Positions 62,970 to 64,000 of a stretch of DNA of 64,000 bases are shown in pieces (positions within the stretch are counted from its first letter, which is position 1; each line of letters opens with the position of its first letter). The position numbers and the translations under genes are program-made. The notes below the pieces were generated by a model. The model was given only the letters and a program-made list of their open reading frames with translations, did not search any database and was not told where the DNA came from. The stretch comes from JAFAXA01 sp963777325 (GTDB lineage Bacteria > Pseudomonadota > Alphaproteobacteria > Acetobacterales > Acetobacteraceae): positions 1-64,000 of the forward strand of contig CAVZQE010000001.1 in the NCBI GenBank assembly GCA_963777325.1, given 5' to 3'.

Positions 62970-63720
62970 ATGGCGATGCAGCAGGACCAGACGCCGGGAC
63001 TGTCTGGGAAACGCGCTCTGGTCACGGGAGCGGGAAAAGGCATCGGCCGGGAGGTGGCGGCCGATCTTCAGGAACGCGGAGCGCAGGTGGTCGCCTTGAG
63101 CCGGTCGCCCGACGATCTCGCCGCATTGCGGGACGAGACGGGTTGCGAGACGATCGCGGTCGATCTCGGCGATCTGGACGAGGCGCTCGCGCAGGTCCGC
63201 CGATCGCTCCCATTCGACTTCCTGGTCAACAATGCGGGCATTACCCGCCTTGTGCCCGTGCTGGAGACGCCGGAGGCGGACTTCAATGACATCATGCGGA
63301 TCAATGCGCTCGCGCCGCTGCGTCTTGCGCAGATCGTTGCAGGCGACATGGTTGCGCGCGGACGGCCGGGCAGCATTGTCAACGTGTCGAGCATCGCCTC
63401 CGCCGTCGGCTTGCCCCTGCACGCGGCCTATTGCGCATCAAAAGCGGCGCTCGATGCGATCACGCGCGTGCTTGCTGTCGAGCTCGGCCCGAAAGGCATC
63501 CGAACCAACAGCGTTAATCCGGCCGTGACCCTCACCCCGATGGCAACGCTCGCGTGGTCGGACCCGCAGAAGGCGGAATTCGCTGAAAGCACGCATCCCG
63601 CTCGGTCGCTTTCTGGACCCGAGAGATGTGGCCGCCGTGATCGCCTTCCTCCTGAGCGACGCGGCGGCGATGGTCAATGGCGTCTGCCTCAACGTCGACG
63701 GCGGCCTTTCCGCGAGCTGA
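62970..63720 (+). pseudogene. Short-chain dehydrogenase (L-xylulose reductase-like), frameshifted
   Basis: The first ~205 residues from ATG 62970 (gagggagg ribosome site) are intact: nucleotide-binding LSGKRALVTGAGKGIGRE, VNNAGITRLVPVLETPEADF, catalytic IVNVSSIASAVGLPLHAAYC with YCASK. The frame then fails near 63585-63590, where one extra base turns the expected RIPLGRFLDPRDVAAVIAFL ending into another frame; the correct ending runs to TGA 63718-63720 as NGVCLNVDGGLSAS. The likely substrate is L-xylulose or a related sugar, from the family and the neighbouring xylB. Decay or sequencing indel. Confidence 0.82.
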
Positions 63721-63787
63721 AAGGCGAGTTGAAGGGGGCGGGTCGCCGCACAACATCGCGGCGGTCCTCAATCGTCGGAGACCGCGC

Positions 63788-64000
63788 ATGCAATCGGCCG
63801 GCACCGTCCCGCCTTACGCCGGCGCCGAAGCCCGCGCGCGGCTGAGGCGGCTGCGCCGTCTTGCATGGTTGATCGATGGCGCGTTCAAGCTGCCCGGAAC
63901 TCGCTTCCGGTTCGGCCTGAACGGCCTCGTCGGGCTGGTGCCGGTCGGCGGCGACGCGATCCTTGGCGCCCTTTCGCTGTACATCATTTATGAGGCCGCG
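63788..64000 (+). CDS. DUF4112 family protein, partial at window end
   Basis: The frame from ATG 63788 is open to the window edge (71 codons). ARARLRRLRRLAWLIDGAFK then LPGTRFRFGLNGLVGLVPVG and GDAILGALSLYIIYEA match the start of DUF4112 membrane proteins, whose first helix begins after the GLIPG-like stretch. The C-terminus lies outside the window. Function unknown. It lies 67 bp downstream of the broken SDR. Confidence 0.82.
   Translation, partial: MQSAGTVPPYAGAEARARLRRLRRLAWLIDGAFKLPGTRFRFGLNGLVGLVPVGGDAILGALSLYIIYEAA

Overview
This 64 kb window looks like a chromosomal contig from a high-GC alphaproteobacterium, most likely of the Rhodospirillales/Acetobacteraceae type. Support comes from a GcrA-type cell-cycle regulator, a purC-purS-purQ-purL-bolA-grxD operon, ClpS-ClpA, a phasin, an aa3-type oxidase operon with COX11, a Rhodobacter-type PmtA methyltransferase, and IS5/IS701/ISAs1 elements. 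The lineage call is inference. I saw no rRNA, tRNA, CRISPR array or prophage.

Region 1 (1-4.6 kb) is an insertion-sequence graveyard: a partial IS701-like transposase, a frameshifted IS5-family element, an IS701-family element inserted at the IS5 right junction (CTAA target duplication, 12-bp terminal repeats), and a 1.3 kb ISAs1-family element inside a SAM methyltransferase gene. The ISAs1 copy is the standout. It is flanked by a perfect 10-bp direct repeat, and the methyltransferase frame is restored if it is removed. Its transposase is recognisable only after turning T back to C on the coding strand, because almost every cytosine of that strand is gone. The loss grows from left to right, CpA and CpC are eliminated first, and CAG/CGA/CAA codons have become stops. 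This is strand-specific, RIP-like C-to-T hypermutation of a bacterial IS.

Region 2 (5-8.8 kb) holds a remnant of an aromatic meta-cleavage pathway (tautomerase, oxalocrotonate decarboxylase, frameshifted hydratase) and a frameshifted ABC exporter. Region 3 (9-19.6 kb) is mostly housekeeping: a GT4 glycosyltransferase, a repeat lipoprotein, PPK2, ClpA/ClpS, phasin, a D-Ala-D-Ala carboxypeptidase, methionine aminopeptidase, TerC and PurB. Region 4 (19.7-21.5 kb) is a scar of truncated or frameshifted genes. Region 5 (21.5-29 kb) carries NRDE, purCSQL, bolA, grxD, a GT2 and an OBAP protein. Region 6 (28.8-41.6 kb, nearly all minus strand) carries RF3, S4, a TrmJ-like methylase, CysS, the ctaC-ctaD-ctaB-small protein-ctaG oxidase operon (no subunit III), PmtA, a cold-shock protein and GcrA. 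Region 7 (41.7-48.6 kb) has a broken esterase, an uncharacterised envelope operon and a GH15 enzyme. Region 8 (48.7-57 kb) has a metallopeptidase, WrbA and two divergent ATP-grasp/alpha-E modules, one with a transglutaminase. Region 9 (57-64 kb) has an acyl-CoA ligase/enoyl-CoA hydratase pair, a flavin disulfide oxidoreductase, xylulokinase and a frameshifted L-xylulose-reductase-like SDR.

Every single-base frameshift I found lies in a transposase or a plausibly dispensable gene, and none in the long essential genes. That favours genuine gene decay over random sequencing error, although raw reads would be needed to settle it. All counts and alignments were made by eye.
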